Source of the DNA: Anaerosolibacter carboniphilus
Lineage (GTDB): Bacteria; Bacillota; Clostridia; Peptostreptococcales; Thermotaleaceae
Assembly: GCF_014205875.1 (NCBI RefSeq)
Contig: NZ_JACHEN010000029.1
Span: forward strand, 1-64,000
Direction of reading: 5' to 3'
Length of the DNA: 64,000 nt
Shown: piece by piece, positions 7,786 to 16,265 of the stretch
Layout of the letters: each line of letters opens with the position of its first letter
Position numbering within the stretch: the stretch's first letter is position 1
Program-made: the position numbers and the translations under genes
Notes under the pieces: generated by a model
The model's input: the letters and a program-made list of their open reading frames with translations, nothing else
Databases searched by the model: none
What the model was told of the DNA's origin: nothing

Positions 7786-9008
7786 GATACGTAATTATTG
7801 GGGCTAGCGCTGCAGGGATTCATGCAGTGAAAACCCTTAGGAAACTTGATGAAGATGGACAAATCACTGTGATATCTCAGGATGAAAAAATTATTTCTAG
7901 ATGTATGCTGCATCATGTCATTTCAGGTAACCGTGATGAAGAAACATCGGCTTTTGTGGAGGGAGATTGGACTGAGAAGTATAATATACAATGGCTAAAG
8001 GGCACCACGGCGACGGAAGTAGCAGTTATGTCTCAAGAAGTAATACTAGATGATGGCAAAAGGATTCCATATGATAAGTTATTAATTGCTTCTGGAGCAG
8101 ATGCAATCCTCCCTCCTGTCAAAGGGCTGAAAGATGGAGCCAATGTTTTCACTTTGAGAAACCTTAAAGATGTCCGTGAAATTATTTCAGCCATCGATGC
8201 AGGTAAATCCGCAGTAGTTATTGGTGGCGGTTTAATTGGTATAGATGCATCCATGGCGTTAATAGAAAAGCATATATCCGTGACTATCGTGGAAATGGCC
8301 AATAGAATTCTACCACTTCAATTAGACCATATATCCTCCTGTAGATATAAAGAACTCCTTGGAGCAAAAGGGGCTGTTGTGAGGGAAGGTGTCTCTGTAG
8401 TGGAGATAGAACGTGAAGGGAATAGGAATATCGTAAGGCTAAATAATGGTATGGACATACGATGTGATATGATCATTGTAGCCGCAGGGGTTAAGCCCAA
8501 TAGGACGTTTATTGATTCTGAAAAGCTTAAGGTGGAAAAGGGAATTCTTGTAAATGATAAGATGGAAACAACCATTCAGAATATATATGCTGCCGGAGAT
8601 GTAACTGGAAAATCGGCCATATGGCCTGTAGCAGTAAAGCAAGGAATAGTGGCTGCAAGTAATATGGCTGGTGTAGAAAGATACTATGAAGACTATTTTA
8701 CAGAAAAGAATACAATGAATGTTTTTGGATTAAAAACGATTTCTCTTGGATTAATAGAGCCACCGGATGACACCTATAAGGTAGAGGTTTTTAATAATAA
8801 AGATATATACAAAAAGGTTATTCATAAAAACAACGTAATCTATGGCATGATTTTCCAAGGCGATATTTCCAGAAGTGGATTTTGGAGCCATCTCATCAAA
8901 GAAAAGATTAAAATCGATTTTCCATATGAGGATATTTTCGCATTACAATATGCAGATTTTTATGGAATAGACCCAACAGGAAACTACGTTATGCCTATAA
9001 AATCTTAG
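7782..9008 (+). CDS. FAD-dependent NAD(P)H oxidoreductase (NADH:rubredoxin/ferredoxin reductase type)
   Basis: 408-residue pyridine nucleotide-disulfide oxidoreductase of the NROR/nitrite-reductase-flavoprotein family. The FAD motif is VIIGASAAGIHAV (residues 4-16), the NAD(P) motif is AVVIGGGLIGID (about 145), and the second FAD contact is IYAAGDV (about 265). It overlaps the cooF stop by 4 bases (ATGA), so it is co-translated. In cooS-cooF-flavoprotein operons it transfers electrons from the ferredoxin to NAD(P)+ or an acceptor protein. No redox CxxC is seen. It ends before a strong hairpin. Confidence 0.87.
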   Translation: MRYVIIGASAAGIHAVKTLRKLDEDGQITVISQDEKIISRCMLHHVISGNRDEETSAFVEGDWTEKYNIQWLKGTTATEVAVMSQEVILDDGKRIPYDKLLIASGADAILPPVKGLKDGANVFTLRNLKDVREIISAIDAGKSAVVIGGGLIGIDASMALIEKHISVTIVEMANRILPLQLDHISSCRYKELLGAKGAVVREGVSVVEIEREGNRNIVRLNNGMDIRCDMIIVAAGVKPNRTFIDSEKLKVEKGILVNDKMETTIQNIYAAGDVTGKSAIWPVAVKQGIVAASNMAGVERYYEDYFTEKNTMNVFGLKTISLGLIEPPDDTYKVEVFNNKDIYKKVIHKNNVIYGMIFQGDISRSGFWSHLIKEKIKIDFPYEDIFALQYADFYGIDPTGNYVMPIKS

Positions 9009-9030
9009 TCAAGACTTTGTCTAATAGTAT

Positions 9031-9073
9031 AAAAAATCAGCGCCGATGCTTTCGTCATCAGTGCTGATTTTTT
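9031..9073. terminator. Bidirectional terminator between the CODH operon and mrp
   Basis: An 18-bp stem with two mismatches: AAAAAATCAGCGCCGATG (9031-9048) and CATCAGTGCTGATTTTTT (9056-9073), flanked by A and T runs so it serves both convergent units. Confidence 0.85.
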
Positions 9074-9162
9074 ATGTAGAAACAAAATTTCTAATAAAGA
9101 AAAGCAATTCTACAATAAAAGCTGGTATGGTAATTCCAAGCATTTATTGCAGAATCTAAACT

Positions 9163-9930
9163 TTATTGACAATCTTTTGTTGCTATCAAGTGAGCAATTT
9201 CCTTAAAGGTTTTACTTTCGAACCTTTCTATTTTGCCATTATCCGAGAGCTTTGAAAGCTCGGGATCTATAGGTAATTGAGCCAATAGATCAATGTCGTA
9301 TTTTTCGGCAGTTGTTTTTGCTTTGCTTTCCCCAAAAATAAATATCTCTTTACCACAGTCTGGACATTTCACATAACTCATGTTTTCGATGAGCCCGAAA
9401 ATTGGAACTGAAAATTTATTTGTAAGATTAACACCCTTGCCAACAATCATTTGTACTAAACTCTGGGGAGAAGTAACCATAATGACTCCGTCTAGTACGA
9501 AACTTTGCATAGCAGTCAGCTGAACATCTCCAGTTCCTGGAGGGAAGTCAATTAGTAGATAATCTAATTCTCCCCAGTTGACATCATTCCAAAATTGTTT
9601 TAGCACACCGCTAACTACAGGGCCTCTCCAAATAACAGGATCATCTTCGTGTTCCAACAGCAAATTCATAGACATAATTTTGATTCCAGCTGGGCTTATA
9701 GCAGGAATTAAGCCATGGGCATCTTTTTCTAAAGGACCGCTTACACCAAACATCCTGGGTATGCTAGGACCCTTTATGTCTCCATCTAACAAACCTACTG
9801 TATAGCCTAATCTTTTAAGATGCGTTGCTAACAAAGCACTTACTGTAGATTTACCTACACCACCTTTGCCACTCATAATGGCAATCATTTTTTTTATTTT
9901 TGCAGTTTTATTATCATTTTCATGTGGCAT
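9163..9930 (-). CDS. mrp: Mrp/NBP35-family P-loop ATPase (Fe-S cluster carrier)
   Basis: 255-residue ApbC/Mrp ATPase with the deviant Walker A GKGGVGKSTV (residues about 20-30), the MFGVSGP segment, switch motif IDFPPGTGDVQLT, and the C-terminal bridging-cluster CPDCGKEIF (CxxC). Proteins of this family bind a [4Fe-4S] cluster between two subunits and deliver it to target enzymes. It stands alone on the minus strand between the CODH operon and the molybdenum hydroxylase operon, both rich in Fe-S proteins; support for their maturation is a guess from location. The start is supported by GAGGGAG just upstream. Confidence 0.88.
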   Translation of the reverse strand: MPHENDNKTAKIKKMIAIMSGKGGVGKSTVSALLATHLKRLGYTVGLLDGDIKGPSIPRMFGVSGPLEKDAHGLIPAISPAGIKIMSMNLLLEHEDDPVIWRGPVVSGVLKQFWNDVNWGELDYLLIDFPPGTGDVQLTAMQSFVLDGVIMVTSPQSLVQMIVGKGVNLTNKFSVPIFGLIENMSYVKCPDCGKEIFIFGESKAKTTAEKYDIDLLAQLPIDPELSKLSDNGKIERFESKTFKEIAHLIATKDCQ

Positions 9931-10098
9931 AACATCGCTCCCTCGTTTGTTTATATGATTAGTATTTACACAATGTGGCTTTTAATATTTAAGCTTTTGA
10001 GAGCGATATTTTGGATAGATCCTTTAAAGAATACACGAAGAGTAAAACAATAAATTACGAACGATAAATATTATTTTAATAAAAATGTACGAAAAAGG

Positions 10099-10128
10099 TT
10101 GACCTATTATCTAAGTTTGTCGTAAAAT
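10099..10128 (+). promoter_or_regulatory. Promoter of the riboswitch-controlled xanthine operon
   Basis: TTGACC (10099-10104), 18-bp spacer, TAAAAT (10123-10128), placing transcription start about 20 bases before the purine aptamer. Confidence 0.6.
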
Positions 10129-10150
10129 GTATTTACAAGAAAAAATATAC

Positions 10151-10221
10151 GGTTCATATAATCGCAGAGATATGGTCTGCAAGTTTCTACCGGACTACCG
10201 TAAATGGTCTGACTATGAGCA
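10151..10221 (+). ncRNA. Purine (guanine/xanthine-type) riboswitch aptamer
   Basis: P1 is GTTCATA (10152-10158) with TATGAGC (10214-10220). P2 is GCAGA/TCTGC with loop GATATGG, followed by the invariant AAGTTTCTACC, and P3 is GGACTACCGTAAATGGTCTG. The kissing-loop residues ATATGG and CCGTAAAT are intact. The discriminator base before TATG is C (10213), which marks guanine-type rather than adenine-type specificity. A strong terminator follows, so purine binding should switch transcription of the downstream operon. Confidence 0.95.
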
Positions 10222-10284
10222 AGCGTGTTTCTAAGAATTTATCTTAGGGATACTGTTTTAACCTGCACAATAGGGAAAGATTCT

Positions 10285-10336
10285 AGGCGTGTTAGGTTTT
10301 ACTCTTTGCTCGAGTAAAACTAACGCGCCTTTTTTT
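10285..10336 (+). terminator. Expression-platform terminator of the purine riboswitch
   Basis: A long stem AGGCGTGTTAGGTTTTACTC (10285-10304) pairs with GAGTAAAACTAACGCGCCT, with one or two wobbles, followed by seven T. Bases between aptamer and this stem can form the alternative antiterminator. Confidence 0.9.
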
Positions 10337-10337
10337 A

Positions 10338-10497
10338 ATATATAGGAAATGCTGGTTTACAATTTCCTATATATGGGGTGTGCAGAGGGGATTCCCCTTT
10401 GCCGTATTCAGGAAGGTGCTCAGGCTGCTTTGCAGCCGTCGAAGGAAACCTAGGGTTTCCTAGCGAAAACAAATTGCCGATAGGCAACTTTGTTCTT
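10338..10497 (+). repeat. Multi-hairpin intergenic repeat, copy 1
   Basis: 160-bp copy of an element also found at 19645-19807 and 50056-50218. In order: stem ATATATAGGAAAT/ATTTCCTATATAT; GCAGAGGGGA/TCCCCTTTGC; GGCTGC-TTT-GCAGCC; AGGAAACC-TAG-GGTTTCCT; and AACAAATTGCC-GATA-GGCAACTTTGTT. Relative to the other copies the first stem has A-T where they have C-G, a compensatory change. It lies one base after the riboswitch terminator T-run, inside the leader of the xanthine operon. Confidence 0.9.
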
Positions 10498-10533
10498 CAT
10501 TATCTACTGTTGGACTATGGAGGGAGTAGTAGG

Positions 10534-11328
10534 ATGTTTACGATAAAAGAACTCGTACAACCAAAAACAATCGAAGAAGCGTATAACACACTTATAAGTA
10601 GAAGAAATAATATGGTGATTGGCGGCAGTGCTTTTTTAAGAATGGGTTCAAAAAAAATTGATACAGCAGTAGATCTATCCAACCTTGAGCTAAGCTATAT
10701 AAAAGATCAGGATGATTATATTGAAATTGGCGCATTTACAACTTTTAGAGAAGTTGAAACCAGTCCGATATTAGTAAATCATTTCAATGGTGTCATTTCC
10801 AAGGCAGTGAAGAACATTATTGGTGTTCAATTTAGAAATATCGTGACGGTTGGTGCTTCAGTTTTTTCAAAATATGGATTTTCAGATTTAATAACAGCAC
10901 TACTGGTTTTAGACACAGAGATAGAACTGTATAAAGCAGGCAGAATGACATTAGATGATTTTTTGAAAAGGCCCTATGAGAAAGATATCTTGACCAGGGT
11001 ACTTATAAAGAAAAATCAAAGACTGGCGTCCTATCAGGATCTAAGAAACTCAGTAAGTGATTACCCTATATTAAATGTTGCAGTTTCAAGACTGGATAAT
11101 CAGTGGACGATTGCTGTGGGGGCAAGACCGCAAAAGGCTGTTATTGCTAAAAAAGCATCAGAAGAGCTATCCAATCATTTAGACGCAGAAAATTTGGCCC
11201 ACTATGCAAATATTGCTGCTGAAGAGTTGACTTTTGGTACCAATGAGAGAGGCACAGCCGAATACCGACAGGCGATGTGCAAAGTGTTGGTGAAAAGAGC
11301 TATGATGGAGGTCTTACAATGCAAATAG
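10534..11328 (+). CDS. Molybdenum hydroxylase FAD-binding subunit (xanthine dehydrogenase type)
   Basis: 264-residue medium subunit of the CoxM/XdhB type. The FAD-binding PCMH domain has IGGSAFLRMGSKKIDTAVDLSNL (about residues 29-52) and the TVGASVFSKYG segment where typical members have TIGGN. The C-terminal CO-dehydrogenase flavoprotein domain is present. The frame is open upstream through the repeat, but the gene should begin at ATG 10534, with TGGAGGGAG 9 bases before it; the upstream residues are translated repeat. It passes electrons from the 2Fe-2S subunit to FAD. Located under a guanine-type riboswitch and before a xanthine-type permease, so xanthine is the likely substrate of the complex. 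Confidence 0.85.
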   Translation: MFTIKELVQPKTIEEAYNTLISRRNNMVIGGSAFLRMGSKKIDTAVDLSNLELSYIKDQDDYIEIGAFTTFREVETSPILVNHFNGVISKAVKNIIGVQFRNIVTVGASVFSKYGFSDLITALLVLDTEIELYKAGRMTLDDFLKRPYEKDILTRVLIKKNQRLASYQDLRNSVSDYPILNVAVSRLDNQWTIAVGARPQKAVIAKKASEELSNHLDAENLAHYANIAAEELTFGTNERGTAEYRQAMCKVLVKRAMMEVLQCK

Positions 11329-11768
11329 AGATAATCTTAAATGGGAAAAAGGTAGCTTTGGATGTGAAAAATAATGAATACCTAGCGGATTCATTGAGAA
11401 CTTATGGTGTGTTCAGTGTAAGAAAAGGTTGTGATACCACATGTTGTGGACTTTGCACCGTATGGATTGAAGAAAAACCTGTGCTATCATGTGCAGTGCT
11501 TTCCATTCGAGCGAATGGAAAAAACATTACGACGATGGAAGGGCTTCAAAAAGAAGCAGAAGAATTCGCACAAGTCCTTGTATCGGAGGGCTCAGAGCAG
11601 TGCGGCTTCTGTAGCCCAGGCTTTATTATGACCGTATTAGCAATGAAAAGGGAACTTAAAAATCCTACAGAGGAAGAGATTGTCCACTATTTGACTGGAA
11701 ATTTGTGTAGATGTACAGGCTACTTGGGACAACTAAGGGCTATAAAGAAATATTTGGGGGTGGCGTAA
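11319..11768 (+). CDS. Molybdenum hydroxylase [2Fe-2S] subunit
   Basis: 149-residue small subunit of the CoxS/XdhC type with two 2Fe-2S clusters. The plant-ferredoxin cluster uses CDTTCCGLC plus the Cys in VLSC (about residues 38-60); the second uses CGFCSPGF and LCRCTGY (about 100-140). ATG 11319 overlaps the end of the FAD-subunit gene by 10 bases and is preceded by GGAGG. It connects the molybdopterin and FAD subunits electronically. The large-subunit ATG follows its stop by a single base. Confidence 0.9.
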   Translation: MQIEIILNGKKVALDVKNNEYLADSLRTYGVFSVRKGCDTTCCGLCTVWIEEKPVLSCAVLSIRANGKNITTMEGLQKEAEEFAQVLVSEGSEQCGFCSPGFIMTVLAMKRELKNPTEEEIVHYLTGNLCRCTGYLGQLRAIKKYLGVA

Positions 11769-11769
11769 C

Positions 11770-14052
11770 ATGAATTTTGTAGGTAAGAGCATACCTAAAA
11801 TAGATGGAATGGCCATTGCCACAGGAAAACCTGTTTATACTGAAGATATGGCACCTCCAAATGCGCTTGTTGTAAAGCTGCTCAGAAGCCCCTATGCCTT
11901 TGCTAGAATTAGGGCCATAGACACCTCAAAAGCTGAAAAATTAGAGAATGTAGCATGTATTCTTACTTACAAAGATGTGCCAGATACTAGATTTACGTTA
12001 GCAGGACAGTCTTATCCAGAACCTTCGCCTTATGATCGCTTAATTCTAGATGAAATCGTAAGGTACGTAGGGGATGAAGTGGCAATTGTCGCAGCTACAG
12101 ATGAAGAAACAGCTGAAAAGGCTATGAAATTAATAAAGATTGATTACGAGGTATTTGAACCTGTCTTAGATTTTGAAAAAGCCATAGATCATCCTTCTAT
12201 TATCCATGCAGAAACAGATTTGCACTGCAATTTTGATATAGGGATGCAGAAGGGAAGGAATATCGTCTCTTCCCAAAAGGTAGAGGTTGGCAATGTGGAA
12301 GAAGAACTAGAAAAATGCGATGTGGTTGTGGAAGAGACTTGTTACACTCAAGCTCAGGCCCACGGCATGATGGAAACCTATCGTGCATTTAGCTATCTTG
12401 ACCATACAGGCAGACTGGTGGTTGTTAGCTCAACTCAGATTCCTTTTCATGTGAGAAGACAGTTATCGAGAGCTTTAAAGATACCTGCAAGCAAAATAAG
12501 GGTGATTAAGCCCAGAATAGGTGGAGGCTTTGGTGGCAAGCAGACGGGGGCAGTGGAAATGTTTGCAGCGATTGTAACCCTAGCTACTGGAAAACCAGCG
12601 AAAATTATCTATGACAGAAAAGAAACTTTTATTGCAACAAATAGCCGTCATGCAATGCGATTAAAGGTTAGGTTAGGAGCAGATAAGGAAGGCTACATCA
12701 GAGTGGTGGATATTCAGGGCTTATCGGATACTGGGGCTTATGGGGAACATGCGTCTACAACTTTTGGGGTTGTGGGTCAGAAAACTCTTCCCCTTTATAA
12801 CAAGACACAGGCTGTTCGATTTATGGGAAACGTGGTCTATACGAACAAGATGCCAGCAGGAGCCTTTAGAGGCTATGGAGCCACACAAGGAACATTTGCT
12901 TTAGAAACTGCTGTTAACAAGCTGTCCGAAAGACTAAATATGGATCCCACGGAAGTTCGATTAAAGAACTTAATGAAAGAGGGTGAGACCTCTTTGGTGT
13001 CTGATGGAGTAAAACTGGGAAGTTCAACCTTGCATAAATGCATAGAAAAGGGCAGAGAACTGATCGGCTGGAGGGATAAGTACCCGAGACAAGAAGTAGG
13101 CGATCATAAGGTTAGGGCTTTGGGAATGGCCGTAACGATGCAAGGTTCAGGAATTGCCAACATAGATACGGCCTCGGCTGAGATTCGATTAAATGATGAC
13201 GGAAATTTTACGTTGTTAATCGGATCTACCGATATGGGAACAGGCAGTGACACCATATTAAGTCAGATGGCGGCTGAGGTTTTAGAAACATCCATAGATA
13301 ATATCATTGTTCATGCTGCTGATACGGATATATCTCCCTATGATCCGGGCTCTTATGCTTCCAGTACGACTTATGTGACGGGGATGGCAGTAGTAAAAGC
13401 TGCTGAAGATTTAAAGAAACAGATTATAGAAAGTGGAGCGGCCATATTAGAGGTTTCGACAGACGAAGTGGTATTTGATGGACAAACGGTAATGACAGTT
13501 TATGAAGATAAAAAAATTACCCTTGAAAAAATTGCAGAACTTCAGGTTTTAGGCTTTGGAGGAAAAAGACAACTGGTGGGCAATGCAACTTATGGCAGCC
13601 CCATATCCCCACCTCCGTTCATAGCAGGATTTGCAGAGGTGGAAGTTGATAAGGAAACTGGTAAGATACAATTAATAGATTATGTAGCCGTGATCGATTG
13701 TGGTACAGTGATCAATCCAAATCTAGCAACAATTCAGGCTGAAGGTGGACTTGTTCAAGGGATTGGGCTCGCAATGTATGAAGACGTGAGATATGACGAG
13801 GGCGGCAGGATGACAACCAATAGCTTTATGCAATATAAAATTCCAACTAGAAAGGATATTGGAAACATTCGGGTAGTCTTTGAAGAAAGCTTTGAACCAA
13901 CAGGACCCTTTGGCGCAAAGTCAATAGGAGAAGTTGTGATAAATACACCGGCTCCGGCAATTATAGATGCGGTTTATAATGCAGTGAGGGTTCGATTGAC
14001 GGATCTTCCAATAACTCCAGAAAAAGTATTCTTAGCAATGCAGCAAATTTAG
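11770..14052 (+). CDS. Molybdenum hydroxylase large subunit, probable xanthine dehydrogenase
   Basis: 760-residue molybdopterin-binding subunit of the xanthine oxidase family. The N-terminal a/b hammerhead (about 15-130) is followed by the molybdopterin domain with GGGFGGKQ (about 252), AFRGYGATQG (about 364), the loop GSTDMGTGSDT, and the catalytic Glu in GPFGAKSIGE (about 717). Hydroxylates a heterocyclic substrate at the Mo centre. The xanthine assignment rests on the purine riboswitch upstream and the NCS2 permease downstream; other purines or aldehydes cannot be excluded from sequence alone. No XdhC-type maturation gene is in the window. Confidence 0.88.
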   Translation: MNFVGKSIPKIDGMAIATGKPVYTEDMAPPNALVVKLLRSPYAFARIRAIDTSKAEKLENVACILTYKDVPDTRFTLAGQSYPEPSPYDRLILDEIVRYVGDEVAIVAATDEETAEKAMKLIKIDYEVFEPVLDFEKAIDHPSIIHAETDLHCNFDIGMQKGRNIVSSQKVEVGNVEEELEKCDVVVEETCYTQAQAHGMMETYRAFSYLDHTGRLVVVSSTQIPFHVRRQLSRALKIPASKIRVIKPRIGGGFGGKQTGAVEMFAAIVTLATGKPAKIIYDRKETFIATNSRHAMRLKVRLGADKEGYIRVVDIQGLSDTGAYGEHASTTFGVVGQKTLPLYNKTQAVRFMGNVVYTNKMPAGAFRGYGATQGTFALETAVNKLSERLNMDPTEVRLKNLMKEGETSLVSDGVKLGSSTLHKCIEKGRELIGWRDKYPRQEVGDHKVRALGMAVTMQGSGIANIDTASAEIRLNDDGNFTLLIGSTDMGTGSDTILSQMAAEVLETSIDNIIVHAADTDISPYDPGSYASSTTYVTGMAVVKAAEDLKKQIIESGAAILEVSTDEVVFDGQTVMTVYEDKKITLEKIAELQVLGFGGKRQLVGNATYGSPISPPPFIAGFAEVEVDKETGKIQLIDYVAVIDCGTVINPNLATIQAEGGLVQGIGLAMYEDVRYDEGGRMTTNSFMQYKIPTRKDIGNIRVVFEESFEPTGPFGAKSIGEVVINTPAPAIIDAVYNAVRVRLTDLPITPEKVFLAMQQI

Positions 14053-14096
14053 AATCTGTAGTTCTTTAAACTATAACTAAAAATGGAGGGAACAAA

Positions 14097-15467
14097 ATGT
14101 CAAATGCGAAAGACAACAATCCAAATCTTGATTCAAAGTATGATGTAGATGGTAAGCCGCCTTTAAAGGAAGCGATTCCCCTTGGGTTACAACACGTACT
14201 GGCTATGTTCGCAGGTAATGTTACAGTACCATTAATCATTGCTGGTGCTCTCGGATTAACAATAGGTGAAAAAACTTTTTTAATTCAGTGTGCCATGCTA
14301 GTGGCAGGGATTGCTACCCTTATTCAGGCGAATCGAGTTGGTCCAGTAGGTGCTAATTTACCGATTGTTATGGGTACTAGTTTTGGTTTCGTTCCTACTT
14401 CTATAGCAATTGGCAAGCAGTTTGGTTTATCTGGTATATTAGGTGCCGCTTTTGTTGGAGGATTTTTTGAAGCGATCTTAGGTTACTTTTTAAAGCCCTT
14501 GCGTAAATATTTTCCCCCGATTGTTACTGGGACAGTATTGCTTACGATTGGTTTATCATTACTACCTACAGGAGTTAAATATTTCGCTGGTGGAGCCGGA
14601 GCACCAGACTTTGGATCTTTGCAGAATCTAGCATTAGGCAGCTTGGTATTGGTGACAATCATATTCTTTAATCAGTATTTTAAAGGAATTTTGCGAATGG
14701 CAGCCATTTTAATAGGTATCATCGTAGGTTATATAGCTGCTATTTTCATGGGTAAAGTTGATTTTGCTTCTGTAGCTGATGCTGCTTGGTTTTCTATTCC
14801 AACACCTATGACGTATGGAATGACTTTTCACGGATCAGCGATTATCGCTATGCTCATCTTATATGTGGTAACAACTGTTGAAACCGTTGGTGATATTTCA
14901 GGTATTACTGTTGGTGGTGCTGGAAGAGAAGCTACAGATAAAGAACTTTCAGGTGGCGTTATTGCCGATGGTTTAGCGAGTAGTTTTGCAGCTATCTTCA
15001 ATGCTTTTCCGAATACTTCTTTTAGTCAGAACGTAGGAATCGTATCCTTGACGGGAATTATGAGTAGGTATGTAGTAAGTGTGGGTGCTTTTTTCTTAAT
15101 CCTTGCAGCTTTAGTTCCTAAATTGGGAGCTATACTTGCCGTAATGCCTCAAAGTGTTCTTGGAGGAGCAGCTGTTATCATGTTTGCCATGATTGCAACC
15201 TCCGGAATTGTATTGGTTACGAAAGATGATTTAAATCAGAGGAATTTATTAATCGTCGCTGTTGCATTAGGATTAGGCTTGGGATTAGGTTCGGTTCCTG
15301 AAGCGCTGCAGCATTTACCAGAATCAGTAAATCTCATTTTCTCAGGTTCTGGTATGGTAGTTTCTTGTATGATTGCGTTAGTTCTAAATATCATTCTACC
15401 TAAAGAAAAGCAGAGTGCTGTTGAAAAGAGTAAAGCAACTACAAAGGGTGCAGCTGCTAATATATAA
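14097..15467 (+). CDS. NCS2 xanthine/uracil permease
   Basis: 456-residue, roughly 14-segment transporter of the nucleobase-ascorbate (NCS2) family. The N-terminus has LGLQHVLAMFAGNVTVPLII; the substrate-determining region has TVETVGDISG (Glu in TM8) and the family motif SFSQNVGIVSLTG (TM10). The N-x-G...TG pattern and the co-transcribed molybdenum hydroxylase favour xanthine or uric acid over uracil. It follows the hydroxylase by 44 bases with its own GGAGGGA site and ends the operon at a terminator. Confidence 0.9.
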   Translation: MSNAKDNNPNLDSKYDVDGKPPLKEAIPLGLQHVLAMFAGNVTVPLIIAGALGLTIGEKTFLIQCAMLVAGIATLIQANRVGPVGANLPIVMGTSFGFVPTSIAIGKQFGLSGILGAAFVGGFFEAILGYFLKPLRKYFPPIVTGTVLLTIGLSLLPTGVKYFAGGAGAPDFGSLQNLALGSLVLVTIIFFNQYFKGILRMAAILIGIIVGYIAAIFMGKVDFASVADAAWFSIPTPMTYGMTFHGSAIIAMLILYVVTTVETVGDISGITVGGAGREATDKELSGGVIADGLASSFAAIFNAFPNTSFSQNVGIVSLTGIMSRYVVSVGAFFLILAALVPKLGAILAVMPQSVLGGAAVIMFAMIATSGIVLVTKDDLNQRNLLIVAVALGLGLGLGSVPEALQHLPESVNLIFSGSGMVVSCMIALVLNIILPKEKQSAVEKSKATTKGAAANI

Positions 15468-15494
15468 TTTGTACGAATAAAATACTAAACTCGT

Positions 15495-15525
15495 AAAGGG
15501 AGCTCTTAATTTAGGGCTCCCTTTT
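15495..15525 (+). terminator. Terminator of the xanthine operon
   Basis: AAAGGGAGCTC pairs with GGGCTCCCTTT (one wobble) around an A/T-rich loop, followed by T residues. Confidence 0.8.
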
Positions 15526-15566
15526 TAGGAGTTTAGTTTAGTAATGTAGCTATTGAATATAGAAGA

Positions 15567-15908
15567 TTATTCTTGCTGCTTTAGAATATGCCTTAATATT
15601 AGTAAACCTTGCATCATCTTAGGGAATCCGCATGTGGGTGCTACCAGGAGTATGGCGTGTTCTATTTCCTCCTTAGTGCCGCCACTTTTTAAAGCTTTAA
15701 GAATATGTGTTCTTAAGGCATATTCATATTGAGAGCTTGTAGAGAGGGCTACTTTAATGAGCCAACGAGTTTTTTCATCTAGGGGCCCACCTTTTACATG
15801 AACTAACTTTCCAAAGTTTTCGTAAGCATCATAGATTTCACCATGATTTTCAATGAAGTACTTAAGATTTTTTTCAATAACATCTAGATTATCAAAATAA
15901 TCATTCAT
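15567..15908 (-). CDS. Carboxymuconolactone decarboxylase (AhpD-like) family protein
   Basis: 113-residue all-helical protein. The core KVALSTSSQYEYALRTHILKALKSGGTKEEIEHAILLVAPTCGFP matches the CMD/AhpD fold. The redox CxxC-x-x-H of peroxidase-type AhpD is absent (SSQYEYALRTH in that place), so it is not expected to reduce lipoyl or peroxide partners. Function unknown. It stands alone, convergent with the permease and divergent from the riboswitch transcript. Confidence 0.8.
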   Translation of the reverse strand: MNDYFDNLDVIEKNLKYFIENHGEIYDAYENFGKLVHVKGGPLDEKTRWLIKVALSTSSQYEYALRTHILKALKSGGTKEEIEHAILLVAPTCGFPKMMQGLLILRHILKQQE

Positions 15909-16005
15909 ATGACCTCCACCTTACATTTAAATATCACTAGTTCATATTATGGACTAAAAGTTTCATTGATAAACGATATACCCCACATACTCCGCTAAAT
16001 CTTAA

Positions 16006-16034
16006 TTGTATTATTTTACATTTTATGCTATAAT
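16006..16034 (+). promoter_or_regulatory. Promoter of the c-di-GMP riboswitch transcript
   Basis: TTGTAT (16006-16011), 17-bp spacer, TATAAT (16029-16034), about 25 bases before the aptamer. Confidence 0.6.
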
Positions 16035-16060
16035 TCTACATGTTAATATTTTCATATAAA

Positions 16061-16155
16061 TAGTGAAAATGGCAAATCTATCGAAAGGTAGAGACGCAAA
16101 GCTATGGGTCTAAGGTTTTTCACAAACTATGATTGCCAGGTTGCCGAAAGAGTGT
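16061..16155 (+). ncRNA. Cyclic di-GMP-I (GEMM-I) riboswitch aptamer
   Basis: The conserved core is readable in order: GGCAAAtcta, the GAAA tetraloop in tCGAAAGGta, GACGCAAAGC, the tATGGGTCTAAGG segment, and the tetraloop receptor/closing strand GATTGCCAGGTTGCCGAA. This matches GEMM-I, which binds c-di-GMP. It is followed by a strong intrinsic terminator and then by a secreted protein gene. Confidence 0.93.
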
Positions 16156-16173
16156 GGTTTTTATTTTATTACT

Positions 16174-16217
16174 GCTAGCGCAACAAGGTGACTACCTTAT
16201 TGCGCTAGTTATTTTTT
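16174..16217 (+). terminator. Expression-platform terminator of the c-di-GMP riboswitch
   Basis: CTAGCGCAACAAGGT (16175-16189) pairs with ACCTTATTGCGCTAG (16194-16208), one mismatch, 4-base loop, followed by a T-run. Aptamer folding should decide whether this stem forms. Confidence 0.85.
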
Positions 16218-16265
16218 GAGGAAATACAGCAAGAAAGAATTTTAAAAAATAAGGGAGGAAATTTA

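Noticed and set aside
10378..10533. N-terminal extension of the molybdenum hydroxylase FAD subunit
   Set aside because: The 52 codons are translated repeat sequence; the ribosome-binding site and family homology start at 10534.
15567..15908. AhpD alkylhydroperoxidase
   Set aside because: The CxxC active site is missing; only the CMD fold is supported.
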